This document shows, one piece after another, positions 47,242 through 56,275 of a stretch of DNA of 64,000 nucleotides. The notes beneath the pieces are model-generated. The model did not search any database. It saw only the letters and a list, made by a program, of their open reading frames with translations, and was not told the DNA's origin. Numbering within the stretch: the stretch's first letter is position 1; each line of letters opens with the position of its first letter. This DNA comes from Comamonadaceae bacterium (GTDB taxonomy: Bacteria > Pseudomonadota > Gammaproteobacteria > Burkholderiales > Burkholderiaceae_C), in contig CANGLW010000008.1 in NCBI GenBank assembly GCA_947454955.1, positions 34,723-98,722 on the forward strand, written 5' to 3'. Position numbers and translations under genes: made by a program.

Positions 47242-47934
47242 ATGCGTATGTTGCTGGTGGAAGACGATCCGGTGCTGGCCGATGTGATGCGCAACAGCCT
47301 CACCGAGGCGGGCCACCGGGTGGACGTGGCCGGCTCCTTGGCGCAGGCGCGCTACATCTGGCAGATCCAGCCTTTCGATGCGGTGCTGCTAGACCTGAAC
47401 CTGCCTGAGCACGAGCAGCCAGGCAGCCCGATGGCCAGTGGCCTGACTGTATTGCGCGAGGCGCGCGCCCGTGGCGACCGCACCCCGGTGCTGGTGCTCA
47501 CCGCGCGCAACCGCACCGAAGAGCGCATCGCCGGTCTGGACGCCGGGGCTGACGATTATCTGGGCAAACCCTTCGAGTTGGCGGAGGTAGAGGCCCGCTT
47601 GCGCGCGCTGGTTCGCCGCACCCAAGGCACCCAAGACCAGGTCGAAGTTGGCCGCTTGAGCCTGGACCGCCAAGCCCGGCGCTTTGCGATGGACGGCGTC
47701 TTTCTAGATTTGCCCGCGCGCGAGTTTGAGGTGCTGTGGGAACTGAGCACCCCGCCTGGCCGGGTGGTGAGCAAGCGGCTCTTGTCAGAAAAACTCTCCA
47801 CTTTTGATGAGATGCTGGCCGACAACGCGCTCGAAGCGTTCATCTCGCGGCTGCGTAAAAAACTCACAGGCTCGGGCGCGAACATCCGCACCCTGCGTGG
47901 CTTGGGCTATGTGCTGGAGCCCGGCGAATCATGA
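47242..47934 (+). CDS. OmpR/TctD-type response regulator
   Basis: A 230-residue regulator: receiver domain with acidic pocket EDD (residues 7-9), phosphoacceptor Asp51 in VLLDLNLP and Lys in LGKPFEL, then an OmpR-type winged helix (about 130-228; LPAREFEVLWELSTPPGRVVSKRLL, ISRLRKKL). The receiver has a short loop enlargement after DLNLP (EHEQPGSPMA). It diverges from the RND operon and precedes its kinase with an ATGA overlap. Metal control of the flanking efflux genes is the likely but unproven role. Confidence 0.93.
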   Translation: MRMLLVEDDPVLADVMRNSLTEAGHRVDVAGSLAQARYIWQIQPFDAVLLDLNLPEHEQPGSPMASGLTVLREARARGDRTPVLVLTARNRTEERIAGLDAGADDYLGKPFELAEVEARLRALVRRTQGTQDQVEVGRLSLDRQARRFAMDGVFLDLPAREFEVLWELSTPPGRVVSKRLLSEKLSTFDEMLADNALEAFISRLRKKLTGSGANIRTLRGLGYVLEPGES

Positions 47935-49382
47935 GCGTGATGAAGCTGCGGTCGTTGCGTGTGCTGCTGGGTCGCCATGTCATGTGGCCGCTGGCCCTGA
48001 CCTGGACGCTGGGCACCATCATCACCCTGGCCGTGTCGCTGTTTTTCACACAGCAGGCCTTTGACCGCGCTTTGCTGGACGATGCCTACGCCATTGCCTC
48101 GCGCGTGAGCCAGCAAAAGCAGGGCCTGACCCTGGAGCTCTCCACCAAGGAAATGGGCGCGCTGCTGTTTGACCAAAGCGAGAGCGTGTTTTTCTCGGTG
48201 CAGCGCCAAGACGGTTCGGTCATGGCCGGCCACCCGGGCTTGCGCGCCCCTGCGCCCGACGACGCGCAAAAAGTGAGCTTTGCCGACATCACCTACCAGG
48301 GCAAAGACCTGCGCAGCGTGTCCTTGACCCGCCTGGACCCCGAGCCCTTTGTGGTGGTGGTGGCCCAAACCCAGGGCAGCCGCGCGGCTTTGTTGCGCAG
48401 CGTGCTGCTGTTCTCGGTGGTGCCGCAGGTGCTCTTGCTGCTGGGTTTGGCATGGTGGCTGCGCTCGGTCATCGGGCAAGAGCTCGCGCCCTTGTCGGCC
48501 TTGCAGCGCTCGGTGGGCGAGCGCGATGCCTCAGACCTCACGCCCTTGCCGGTCTCGACGTCGAGCCAGGAGATGGCCAGTTTGGGCAATGCCATCAACG
48601 CTTTGCTCGAGCGGGTGAGCCGCAGCTTGCAAGCCCAGCGCGAGTTCTCCGGCAATGTGGCGCATGAGTTGCGCACACCCTTGGCGGGCATCCGCGCGTT
48701 GACAGAATATGGCTTGGCGCATGCAGACCCAGCGGTGTGGCGCGAGCAATTGCAGCGAGTCGCAACCAGCGAGGCGCGAGCCAGCCGTTTGGTGGAACAG
48801 CTGCTGGCCCTGGCTTTGGCTGAAGAGTCCGACGTTCACTTGCCCATCGAGCCGGTGGACCTCGAAGAGCTGGCCCGCAACACCGTGCTGCGCTATTTGC
48901 CACGGGCCGATGCGTTGGGTGTGGACTTGGGGCTCGAGGTGCAGGGTGAGTCTTCAGCCTGGCAGGTCATGGGTCACGCCGCGCTCATCGAAGGTATTTT
49001 GGGCAATTTGCTGGACAACGCTTTGCGTTATGGCCGACCTGCTGAGGGTGTGGCCAGCTTGACGGTGGCGCTGATGGCCGAGGCCGACGTGGTCAAGCTG
49101 CTGGTGCTCGACAACGGCCCGGGCCTGAGCGCGCCCGAGCGCGAGGCGGTGTTGCAGCGCGGTGTGCGGGTGATGCCGCGCGGTGCGCGTCTGGCCATCG
49201 ACGCGCCCGATATAGGCCAAGGCGCTGGTTTGGGCCTGGCCATTGTGAGCAAGTTTGCCGCGCTCATGCACGCGCGCTTGGCCCTGCACGAGGTGCCCGG
49301 CGGACCGGGCTTGTGCGCCAGTGTGAGCTTTGCGCGCGCTGTTGCACCACCATCCTCACCGATATCTTCTTTGGGGGCCTAA
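47931..49382 (+). CDS. Sensor histidine kinase (TctE/QseC-like)
   Basis: A 483-residue membrane kinase: helix 1 around residues 18-40, a periplasmic 2CSK-N-like domain (about 41-150), helix 2 (about 155-177), HAMP-like linker, HisKA with His245 in FSGNVAHELRTPLAGIRAL, and HATPase with NLLDNALRYG, LVLDNGPGL and GAGLGLAIVSKFA. The periplasmic domain is of the type found in TctE and QseC kinases. Partner of the upstream regulator. Whether it senses metals or an organic ligand is open. Confidence 0.93.
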   Translation: MSVMKLRSLRVLLGRHVMWPLALTWTLGTIITLAVSLFFTQQAFDRALLDDAYAIASRVSQQKQGLTLELSTKEMGALLFDQSESVFFSVQRQDGSVMAGHPGLRAPAPDDAQKVSFADITYQGKDLRSVSLTRLDPEPFVVVVAQTQGSRAALLRSVLLFSVVPQVLLLLGLAWWLRSVIGQELAPLSALQRSVGERDASDLTPLPVSTSSQEMASLGNAINALLERVSRSLQAQREFSGNVAHELRTPLAGIRALTEYGLAHADPAVWREQLQRVATSEARASRLVEQLLALALAEESDVHLPIEPVDLEELARNTVLRYLPRADALGVDLGLEVQGESSAWQVMGHAALIEGILGNLLDNALRYGRPAEGVASLTVALMAEADVVKLLVLDNGPGLSAPEREAVLQRGVRVMPRGARLAIDAPDIGQGAGLGLAIVSKFAALMHARLALHEVPGGPGLCASVSFARAVAPPSSPISSLGA

Positions 49383-49397
49383 GCCGGTCTGCAAGTT

Positions 49398-49429
49398 GTC
49401 ATGTGAACGTCATGGGGCTTACATACAAT
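49398..49429 (+). promoter_or_regulatory. Porin promoter with GTCATG direct repeats
   Basis: GTCATG occurs at 49398-49403 and 49409-49414, an 11-base period (one helical turn), ending nine bases before TACAAT (49424-49429). The repeats replace a -35 box, as in promoters activated by OmpR-type regulators. Confidence 0.5.
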
Positions 49430-49438
49430 GGCCCACCC

Positions 49439-50812
49439 ATGTCTTGTTTCTCCCTGCGCCGCACCCTTGTGCACACCTTCTTGGCGTGTGGCTTGTCGCT
49501 GGGCGTGCAGGCATCGTCATTCGCGCAATCGGTCAACGCTGCGGCAGATGGCGCCAGTGCCACAGCCTCTGACACCCAGCAGCGCGGCGCGTGGTTTCAG
49601 GCCACCTACATCTGGCAAACCAAACCCGGGTTCAACGCCGCTTACAGCGGCCCCAACAGCCTGATTCCTCAGGCAGAGATCAGCACCACCCTGTCGATGA
49701 CGGCTTACCTGGGCTGGCGGCCCTGGGCGGGGGGTGAAATTTATTTCAACCCCGAAGGCGCGCAGGGGCGAGTGTTTTCCAATGTGACCGGCTTGGGTGG
49801 CTTTCCCAATGGCGAGGTGACCCGCACCTCCGGCCCGGATTTGACCTTCTACCGCCAGCGTTTGTTTTTGCGCCAAACCTGGAACCAGGGCGGTGGTGAC
49901 GAGGTGCTGCCTTCAGGCATCAACCAGTTGGCTGGCACGGTGGACAAAAACCGTTGGGTGCTGACCGCGGGCAACTTCTCCACGCTCGATGTGTTTGACA
50001 ACAACGCCTACGCCAAAGACCCGCGCCGCCAGTTCATGAACTGGGGCAACATGAGCTACGCGGCCTACGACTACGCGGCCGATGCGCGCGGTTTCAGCTG
50101 GGGCTTTGCGGCCGAGAAATATTGGGACAACTGGGCGCTGCGCTTTGGGCGCATGACCGGGCCGGAAACCCCCAATGGGCTGACGATGGACTTCAACATC
50201 CTGAACCACTACGGTGACCAGGTGGAACTTGAGCGCGGCCATGAGTGGGCAGGCCGACCCGGCAAGGTGCGGGTGCTGGCCTTTCGCAACCGTGCGGTGC
50301 TGGCGCGCTACCGCGATGCCATCAACCAAGCCACCCCGGGCAACGCACCTGACATGGTCAAAGCCCGCGCGGGTGAGCAGTTCAAAACCGGTTTGGGCCT
50401 GAACCTGGAGCAAGAGCTCAGCCCCGGCGTAGGGGTGTACGCCCGCATGATGCAAACCGATGGCGCCACCGAAACCTATGCCTTCACCGAGGCCGACCAG
50501 TCTTTGTCGGTGGGTGTGTCGGTGCGTGGCGAGCGCTGGGGCCGCGCCAACGATGTGTGGGCACTGAGCTTCATGCAAAACGGTTTGTCGAACGACCGTC
50601 GCGACTATTTGCGCGCGGGCGGCACCTCGTTTTTCATTGGCGACGGTGGCCTGAACTACGCGCCTGAAACCATCCTTGAGACTTACTACAGCGTGTCTCT
50701 GCGCAAAGACACCACGCTGAGCTTGAACCTGCAGCACATCAGCAACCCCGCCTACAACGCCGACCGCGGGCCGGTGGTGATTGGCGGGGTGCGCTTGCAC
50801 ACCGAGTTTTAA
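49439..50812 (+). CDS. OprB-type (carbohydrate) porin
   Basis: A 457-residue outer-membrane protein with a signal peptide (TLVHTFLACGLSLGVQASSFAQS) and alternating beta strands ending in a C-terminal Phe (LHTEF). Segments such as AGNFSTLDVFDNNAYAKDPRRQFMNWG and AEKYWDNWALRFGRMTGPETPNGL match the OprB family (PF04966). These porins admit sugars or other small solutes; here the genetic setting between a two-component system and an RND operon makes a role in metal or substrate entry conceivable but unproven. Confidence 0.85.
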   Translation: MSCFSLRRTLVHTFLACGLSLGVQASSFAQSVNAAADGASATASDTQQRGAWFQATYIWQTKPGFNAAYSGPNSLIPQAEISTTLSMTAYLGWRPWAGGEIYFNPEGAQGRVFSNVTGLGGFPNGEVTRTSGPDLTFYRQRLFLRQTWNQGGGDEVLPSGINQLAGTVDKNRWVLTAGNFSTLDVFDNNAYAKDPRRQFMNWGNMSYAAYDYAADARGFSWGFAAEKYWDNWALRFGRMTGPETPNGLTMDFNILNHYGDQVELERGHEWAGRPGKVRVLAFRNRAVLARYRDAINQATPGNAPDMVKARAGEQFKTGLGLNLEQELSPGVGVYARMMQTDGATETYAFTEADQSLSVGVSVRGERWGRANDVWALSFMQNGLSNDRRDYLRAGGTSFFIGDGGLNYAPETILETYYSVSLRKDTTLSLNLQHISNPAYNADRGPVVIGGVRLHTEF

Positions 50813-50920
50813 GTCAAGGTCTGGCCAAAGCGCTGCCCGCTGCAAGCGTGGCTGCATTAACATCGGCACCATGGGCTTCAAGGCTGCGCCTCTCGCGTGT
50901 CTGTGTGCCTCAACACCACC

Positions 50921-51760
50921 ATGAAACACCACCTCATTTCGCGCGCGCTCTTGAGTTTGTCTTGCCTGGGGCTGCCCGTGTGGGCACAAACCGCGCCAGC
51001 GCCTGCGGCCCCTTCCCCTTCTCCTTTGGACAGCGCGGTGGTGCAACTGCAAGGCACGGTGGTGCTGCCTGCGCAGCAAAGCGAGGTGGTCAGCATGCCC
51101 CTGGCGGGTGTGGTGCAGGCGGTGCTGGTCTCGCCCATGAGCGTGGTCAAAGCCGGGCAGCCGGTGGCGCGCATCTTGAGCCCGCAGCTGGCTGACATGC
51201 AGCGCGAGTGGCGCGCCGCCGCCTCACAAGCCAGCCTGGCACGTGCCAAGGCCCAGCGTGACGAAGAGCTTTTCAACGACGGCATCATCGCCGCGCAGCG
51301 CCGCAACGAATCCCAGGCACAAGCCCAAACTGCTGACCTTGCTGCACAAGAGCGCCGACAGGCTTTGAAGCTGGCGGGTGTGGCCGAGGCGCGTTTGCAA
51401 GGCAGCAACGAACCTTTGTCGCCATCGCTGGACATCACCGCACCGACCGGTGGCACGGTGTTGGAGCAAATCGCCAGCCCCGGCCAGCGTCTGGAGGCGG
51501 GCAGCCCCTTGGTGCGTCTGGGCCGAGCTGACAAACTGGCGATTGAATTCCAAGCGCCGGCCACGCAATTGGCGGGCTTGCGTGTGGGTGATGTCTTGAC
51601 GGTCGAGGGCTGCAACAAGCCCGCGCGTGTGAGCGCGATCTCGCCGCAACTCAGCAGCGCCACCCAAAACCTGATGGCCCGCGCCGAGCTCACCGCGGCT
51701 GAGAACTGCTTGCGCATCAACCAGTTTGTGCGCCTGCGCTGGCAGCGCGCCAAGCCGTGA
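50921..51760 (+). CDS. Short RND efflux periplasmic adaptor
   Basis: A 279-residue membrane-fusion protein, much shorter than CzcB-type adaptors. It has a signal peptide (ALLSLSCLGLPVWAQT), a lipoyl/barrel-sandwich domain (VVSMPLAGVVQAVLVSPMSVVKAGQPVARI ... ITAPTGGTVLEQIASPGQRLEAG) interrupted by a helical hairpin, and a short beta domain. No metal-binding extension is seen. Its stop overlaps the pump start (TGATG). First gene of the second RND operon. Confidence 0.88.
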   Translation: MKHHLISRALLSLSCLGLPVWAQTAPAPAAPSPSPLDSAVVQLQGTVVLPAQQSEVVSMPLAGVVQAVLVSPMSVVKAGQPVARILSPQLADMQREWRAAASQASLARAKAQRDEELFNDGIIAAQRRNESQAQAQTADLAAQERRQALKLAGVAEARLQGSNEPLSPSLDITAPTGGTVLEQIASPGQRLEAGSPLVRLGRADKLAIEFQAPATQLAGLRVGDVLTVEGCNKPARVSAISPQLSSATQNLMARAELTAAENCLRINQFVRLRWQRAKP

Positions 51761-54700
51761 TGTTGCAGGCCTTGATCGGCATCTCGCTGCGCCAGCGCTT
51801 GCTGGTGTTGGTGGCCACGCTGGGTTTGGTGGTGGCGGGTTGGTTGGCGTTCAAAGACCTGCCGATTGACGCGTTCCCGGATGTGTCGACCACGCAGGTC
51901 AAGATCATCCTCAAGGCCCCGGGCATGACGCCGGGCGAGGTCGAGTCGCGGGTGGTGATTCCTATCGAGCAAGAGCTCCTGGGCCTGCCCAAGCAAACCA
52001 TTTTGCGTTCGCAAAGCAAGTACGGCATTGCCGACATCACCCTGGACTTTGCCGACGGCACCGACATTTACTGGGCGCGCGCGCAGGTCAACGAGCGCTT
52101 GAGCACCGTCATGCAAGACCTGCCCCCGGGTCTGTCAGGCGGCTTAGCGCCCATCACCACGCCGCTGGGCGAGATGTTCATGTTCACCGTGGAGGGCGAT
52201 GTGCCCCTGGTGGACCGCCGCACGGTGCTTGAGACGGTCATCCGCCCGCAGCTGCGCAGCATCCCCGGTGTGGCTGACATCAACACCCTGGGCGGTTATG
52301 CACGCGCGTTTGAGGTGGTGCCTGACCCCGCAGCCCTGGCCGCGCGCCGCATTTCTCTAGAGCAACTGCAAACTGCGCTGGCAGCGAACAACCGCAACGA
52401 TGGCGCGGGCCGCTTGAGCAGTGGCGACACGTCCTTGCTGGTGCGCAGCGACGGCAGCGTGCGCGACCTTGATGATGTGCGCGCCATGGCCATCACCACC
52501 CGCGATGGCCAAGCGGTGCGTGTGGGCGATGTGGCGCAGGTGCGCATGGGCAGCCTCACGCGTTATGGCGCGGTCACCAAAGACGGCAAGGCCGAAGCGG
52601 TGCAGGGCTTGGTGCTGGGCCTGCGCGGTGCGAATGCGCAAAAGGTGGTGCGCGAGGTCACGGCGCGTTTGGAGGCGATTGGCAAAACCCTGCCGCCGGG
52701 CTTGTCCATCCAGGTGTCGTACAACCGCGGCGAGTTGGTGGACCGCGCGGTGGGCACGGTGTCCAAAGCGCTGATGGAAGCGATCGTTTTGGTGCTGGGC
52801 TTGTTGCTGCTGTTCCTGGGCAGCTGGCGCGCCGCCCTGGTGGTGGCGGTCATCTTGCCGCTCTCGGCGCTGGGCACCTTTGTGTTGATGGATGTGTTTC
52901 ACCTCACCGCCAATTTGATGTCGCTCGGTGGCTTGTCGATCGCCATTGGTTTGCTGGTGGACGCCGCGGTGGTGGTGGTGGAGAACCTGCAAACCCGCGC
53001 GGCCAAAGCCGAGTTGCAACTCAGCGATGTGCTGCATGCCACGCAAGAGGTGGCGGTGCCGGTGGCGGCGGGCATGGCCATCATCATCATGGTGTTTGTG
53101 CCGCTGCTCACCCTGCAGGGGCTGGAGGGCAAGCTGTTCTCGCCCGTGGCGTTGACGATCGTGTTTGCGCTGGGTGTTTCGCTGCTCTTGTCCTTCACCG
53201 TCATTCCTGCGCTGGCTTCGCTCATGCTCAAAAGCGGCTCGCACGCCTCACCGCGCTTGGTGACCTGGCTGGAGCAGCGTTACGCACGCGTGCTCAATAT
53301 CGCGCTGGATCACACGCGCGCGGTGGTGGTGGGCGCCGTGTTGTTGTTGGTCTTGGCCGCGGTGGTGTTTGCTTTTGCGGGCAAGTCCTTCATGCCCACG
53401 CTGGATGAAGGCGACATCATCATGCAGGTGGAAAAAGACCCGGACATCACGCTGGAAGCCTCGTTGTTGCAAGACATGGCGCTACAAAAAAAGATTTTGG
53501 CGGCCGTGCCCGAAGTGAAGAGCATGGTCACCCGCGTGGGTGCGGATGAGATTGGCCTGGATGCGATGGGCTTTCAAGACAGCGACGGCTTCATGGTGCT
53601 CAACCCGCCGTCCACCTGGCGCTTTGCCACCAAAGAGGCGCTGGTCGATGAGATCCGCCGCGTGCTCTCCGATGTGCAGGGCTTGAACATCAGCTTCACC
53701 CAGCCTATTGAGATGCGCACCGCCGAGATGTTGTCGGGTGTGCGTGGCGACTTGGCGGTGAAAATTTTCGGCAACGACCCGGCCACCCTCAACCGACTCG
53801 CTGAACAGATCGTGCAGGTGCTGCAAGGCTTGCGCGGCAGCGAAGAGGTGATCACCGTCAAGACCGAAGGCTTGCAGTATGTGCAGGTCAGCATCGACCG
53901 CGTGGCCGCCGGGCGTTTGGGTTTGTCGGTGGAACACATTCAAAACGATTTGCGCGCGCTGATTGAAGGTCGCCCGGTGGGCATTGTGATGGTCGAGGGC
54001 AAGCGTGTGCCGCTGATCGTGCGCGGCCCCGAGACCCTGCGCTTGACGCCTGCCTTGTTCGCGCAACTGCAACTACCTTTGGCGGATGGTCAGTCGATCG
54101 CGCTGAGCAGTGTGGCCAAGCTGGAGGTGAGCGAGGGGCCTGTGCGTATCGACCGCGAAGGCTCGTCGCGCATGGCGGTGGTGCGTGCCAATGTGCGCGA
54201 CCGCGACCTGGTGGGTTTTGTGGACGAGGCCAAAGCCGCGGTGGCGCAACAGGTCAAGCTGCCCCCCGGTGTGCGCCTGGCCTGGGGCGGGCAGTTCGAA
54301 AACCAGCAACGTGCGGCCGCACGTTTGATGCTGGTGGTGCCGGTGGTGCTGGCCTTGATTGTGCTGATTTTGTTCATCACCCTGGGCAGTTTGCGCCAGG
54401 CTTTGCTGGTGCTGGCCAATGTGCCTTTTGCTTTGGTGGGCGGTGTGTTGGCGCTGGCCCTGGCAGGTGAGTATGTGTCGGTGCCGGCCTCGGTGGGTTT
54501 CATCGCGCTCATGGGCATGGCGGTGCTCAACGGCTTGGTGCTGGTGACGGGCTTTAACCAACTGCTCAGCGAAGGCATGCCACTGGCGGAGGTCGTGCGC
54601 GCAGGTGCGGTGCGCCGCCTGCGCCCGGTGCTGATGACCGCAAGCATCACCGCGCTGGGTTTGATCCCCTTGTTGCTGGCCACCGGCCCAGGCTCGGAAG

Positions 54701-54810
54701 TGCAGCGGCCCCTGGCGGTGGTGGTGATGGGTGGCTTGTTCAGCGCCACCGCACTCACGCTGGTGCTGTTGCCCATGATGTTCCAACGCTACGGGGTGCG
54801 TCGCTCATGA
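51760..54810 (+). CDS. CzcA/CusA-superfamily RND efflux pump (second, non-HME1)
   Basis: A 1016-residue RND pump with the standard two-half topology, starting LQALIGISLRQRLLVLVATL and DAFPDVSTTQVKI. Helix 4 reads SIAIGLLVDAAVVVVEN: one aspartate and the glutamate are kept, but the first aspartate of the HME1 DFG motif is replaced, so its metal or substrate differs from the pump at 41.6 kb. It lies between its adaptor and outer-membrane factor with overlapping stops and starts. Substrate unknown; heavy-metal group by overall similarity. Confidence 0.9.
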   Translation: MLQALIGISLRQRLLVLVATLGLVVAGWLAFKDLPIDAFPDVSTTQVKIILKAPGMTPGEVESRVVIPIEQELLGLPKQTILRSQSKYGIADITLDFADGTDIYWARAQVNERLSTVMQDLPPGLSGGLAPITTPLGEMFMFTVEGDVPLVDRRTVLETVIRPQLRSIPGVADINTLGGYARAFEVVPDPAALAARRISLEQLQTALAANNRNDGAGRLSSGDTSLLVRSDGSVRDLDDVRAMAITTRDGQAVRVGDVAQVRMGSLTRYGAVTKDGKAEAVQGLVLGLRGANAQKVVREVTARLEAIGKTLPPGLSIQVSYNRGELVDRAVGTVSKALMEAIVLVLGLLLLFLGSWRAALVVAVILPLSALGTFVLMDVFHLTANLMSLGGLSIAIGLLVDAAVVVVENLQTRAAKAELQLSDVLHATQEVAVPVAAGMAIIIMVFVPLLTLQGLEGKLFSPVALTIVFALGVSLLLSFTVIPALASLMLKSGSHASPRLVTWLEQRYARVLNIALDHTRAVVVGAVLLLVLAAVVFAFAGKSFMPTLDEGDIIMQVEKDPDITLEASLLQDMALQKKILAAVPEVKSMVTRVGADEIGLDAMGFQDSDGFMVLNPPSTWRFATKEALVDEIRRVLSDVQGLNISFTQPIEMRTAEMLSGVRGDLAVKIFGNDPATLNRLAEQIVQVLQGLRGSEEVITVKTEGLQYVQVSIDRVAAGRLGLSVEHIQNDLRALIEGRPVGIVMVEGKRVPLIVRGPETLRLTPALFAQLQLPLADGQSIALSSVAKLEVSEGPVRIDREGSSRMAVVRANVRDRDLVGFVDEAKAAVAQQVKLPPGVRLAWGGQFENQQRAAARLMLVVPVVLALIVLILFITLGSLRQALLVLANVPFALVGGVLALALAGEYVSVPASVGFIALMGMAVLNGLVLVTGFNQLLSEGMPLAEVVRAGAVRRLRPVLMTASITALGLIPLLLATGPGSEVQRPLAVVVMGGLFSATALTLVLLPMMFQRYGVRRS

Positions 54811-56201
54811 AAACTGCTGTTGTGTTGGCTTGTGGCTTGGCTGGTGCTTGGAGTGCCCTGGCCATGGGGCCTGCAGCGCTCAATGGCGTGCCGCCTGTTT
54901 CTGCGGCTTCTGCGTCCTTGCCTGCCAGTGCAGTGCACGCGGCCACCCACGCCGACCACGCACCGGTGTTGGACCAACAAATTTCCGCTATCTTGCCCGC
55001 GCTGTCTCTGCCACCGGTGGCAGCCACCCGCGAGGTGATTGCGGCCTTACCCCCCTTGTTGGCTGCCAAGGCGGGCGTGGAACTGGCGCAAGCCCGCGCG
55101 CAACGTTTGCAAGCGGGTGTGCATGAATGGGCCTTCAAAGCCGGCGCGCAACAGCGCAGCGACGCGGTCGGCGACAAGTTTTTTGAGACCGATGTGGCCC
55201 TGGAGCGCGGCATGCGCTTTGGCCGCAAAGGCCAGACCGACAAAGCCTTGGGCGAGATGGGTGTGAACGCGGGCCAGATGAGCTACGCCGACACCTGGCA
55301 TGAGACGGTGCGCACCTTGGTGCAAGCCTGGTTCGAAGCACAACGCGCGCGCGCCAGCGTGCAGGTGCTCGCCCAGCAAACTGTTCTAGCGGCCGACCAG
55401 CTGCGCGTGGCCCAGCGCCGCGTGAAAGCGGGCGATGCCCCGCGCTTGGACGAGATGATGGCCCGCGCGGAATCAGAGCGCGCGCAAGGCGCCGAGCAAC
55501 AAGCCCGCGGTCGCCTGGAGGTGATGCTGCAAGAGCTGCGCTTGCGTTACCCGGGCTTGGCTTTGGAGGCCTTGCAGTTGAGCGATGCGGCGTCTGCTTT
55601 GGCTGCTACTTTTTCTACCAGCCCGCCTGCGATGCCTGAGGCCGATGCGGTTTGGCTGCAGCGCATCATGGCCGACAACCATGAACTGGAATTGGCCGAG
55701 GCCGAAGCGCAAGTGGCGCGCTTGGCCGCGCAACGTGCGCAACTTGACACCCGTCCCGACCCCTTGGTGGGTGTGCGTGCCGCGCGCGAACGTGGCGGCG
55801 CTGAGAACGTGGTGGGCTTGTACATCACCGTGCCTATTTCGGGTGCTTTGCGGGCTGCGGATGCGCGCGCTGCACAAGCCCAGGCCGATGCAGCCGAGCA
55901 GCGTTTGGCTTTAACGCGTCAAAAGGTGGAAGCCGCGGCGCAACGCGCGGTGCTGCAAACCCGACACACCCGCAGCGTGTGGGAGCGCCAGCAGGCGGTG
56001 CAGCAAGCCATGGCGCAAGTGGCGCAACTCGCCACCAAGGCTTATGCGCTGGGCGAGGTGAGTCTGACCGAATCGTTGCAGGCGCGGCGTAACGCTTTAG
56101 AGGCCAGCCTGACCGCACAAGCCGCGCGTTGGGACGCGCTCGAAGCCATCACCCGTTTACTGGTGGATGCACACCAGCTGTGGGCCGCCGACGAACACTG
56201 A
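54807..56201 (+). CDS. TolC-family outer-membrane factor of the second RND system
   Basis: A 464-residue efflux duct protein with an N-terminal export signal (VVLACGLAGAWSALA) and the long amphipathic helices of the OEP fold (LVQAWFEAQRARASVQVLAQQTV; ATKAYALGEVSLTESLQARRNALEA). It completes the adaptor-pump-duct operon. Alanine and glutamine content is high, consistent with the coiled-coil tunnel. Overlaps the pump gene by ATGA. Confidence 0.87.
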   Translation: MKTAVVLACGLAGAWSALAMGPAALNGVPPVSAASASLPASAVHAATHADHAPVLDQQISAILPALSLPPVAATREVIAALPPLLAAKAGVELAQARAQRLQAGVHEWAFKAGAQQRSDAVGDKFFETDVALERGMRFGRKGQTDKALGEMGVNAGQMSYADTWHETVRTLVQAWFEAQRARASVQVLAQQTVLAADQLRVAQRRVKAGDAPRLDEMMARAESERAQGAEQQARGRLEVMLQELRLRYPGLALEALQLSDAASALAATFSTSPPAMPEADAVWLQRIMADNHELELAEAEAQVARLAAQRAQLDTRPDPLVGVRAARERGGAENVVGLYITVPISGALRAADARAAQAQADAAEQRLALTRQKVEAAAQRAVLQTRHTRSVWERQQAVQQAMAQVAQLATKAYALGEVSLTESLQARRNALEASLTAQAARWDALEAITRLLVDAHQLWAADEH

Positions 56202-56258
56202 AGCCCGCCGGATTTTGCATCAAAACGGGCTTTGGGCCTTGTTTAAATTGATATTGCA

Positions 56259-56275
56259 GCTATGAAAATCATAGC
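56259..56275. repeat. 17-nt perfect palindromic AT-rich element
   Basis: GCTATGAAAATCATAGC is a perfect seven-pair inverted repeat with an AAA loop, extendable by A/T on both sides. It fills the last bases before the aldolase stop codon in the convergent spacer. Confidence 0.6.

Noticed and set aside
47242..49382. Naming the two-component system czcRS or tctDE
   Set aside because: Position favours metal control while kinase domain type favours TctE/QseC; the sequence alone does not decide, so no gene symbol was given.
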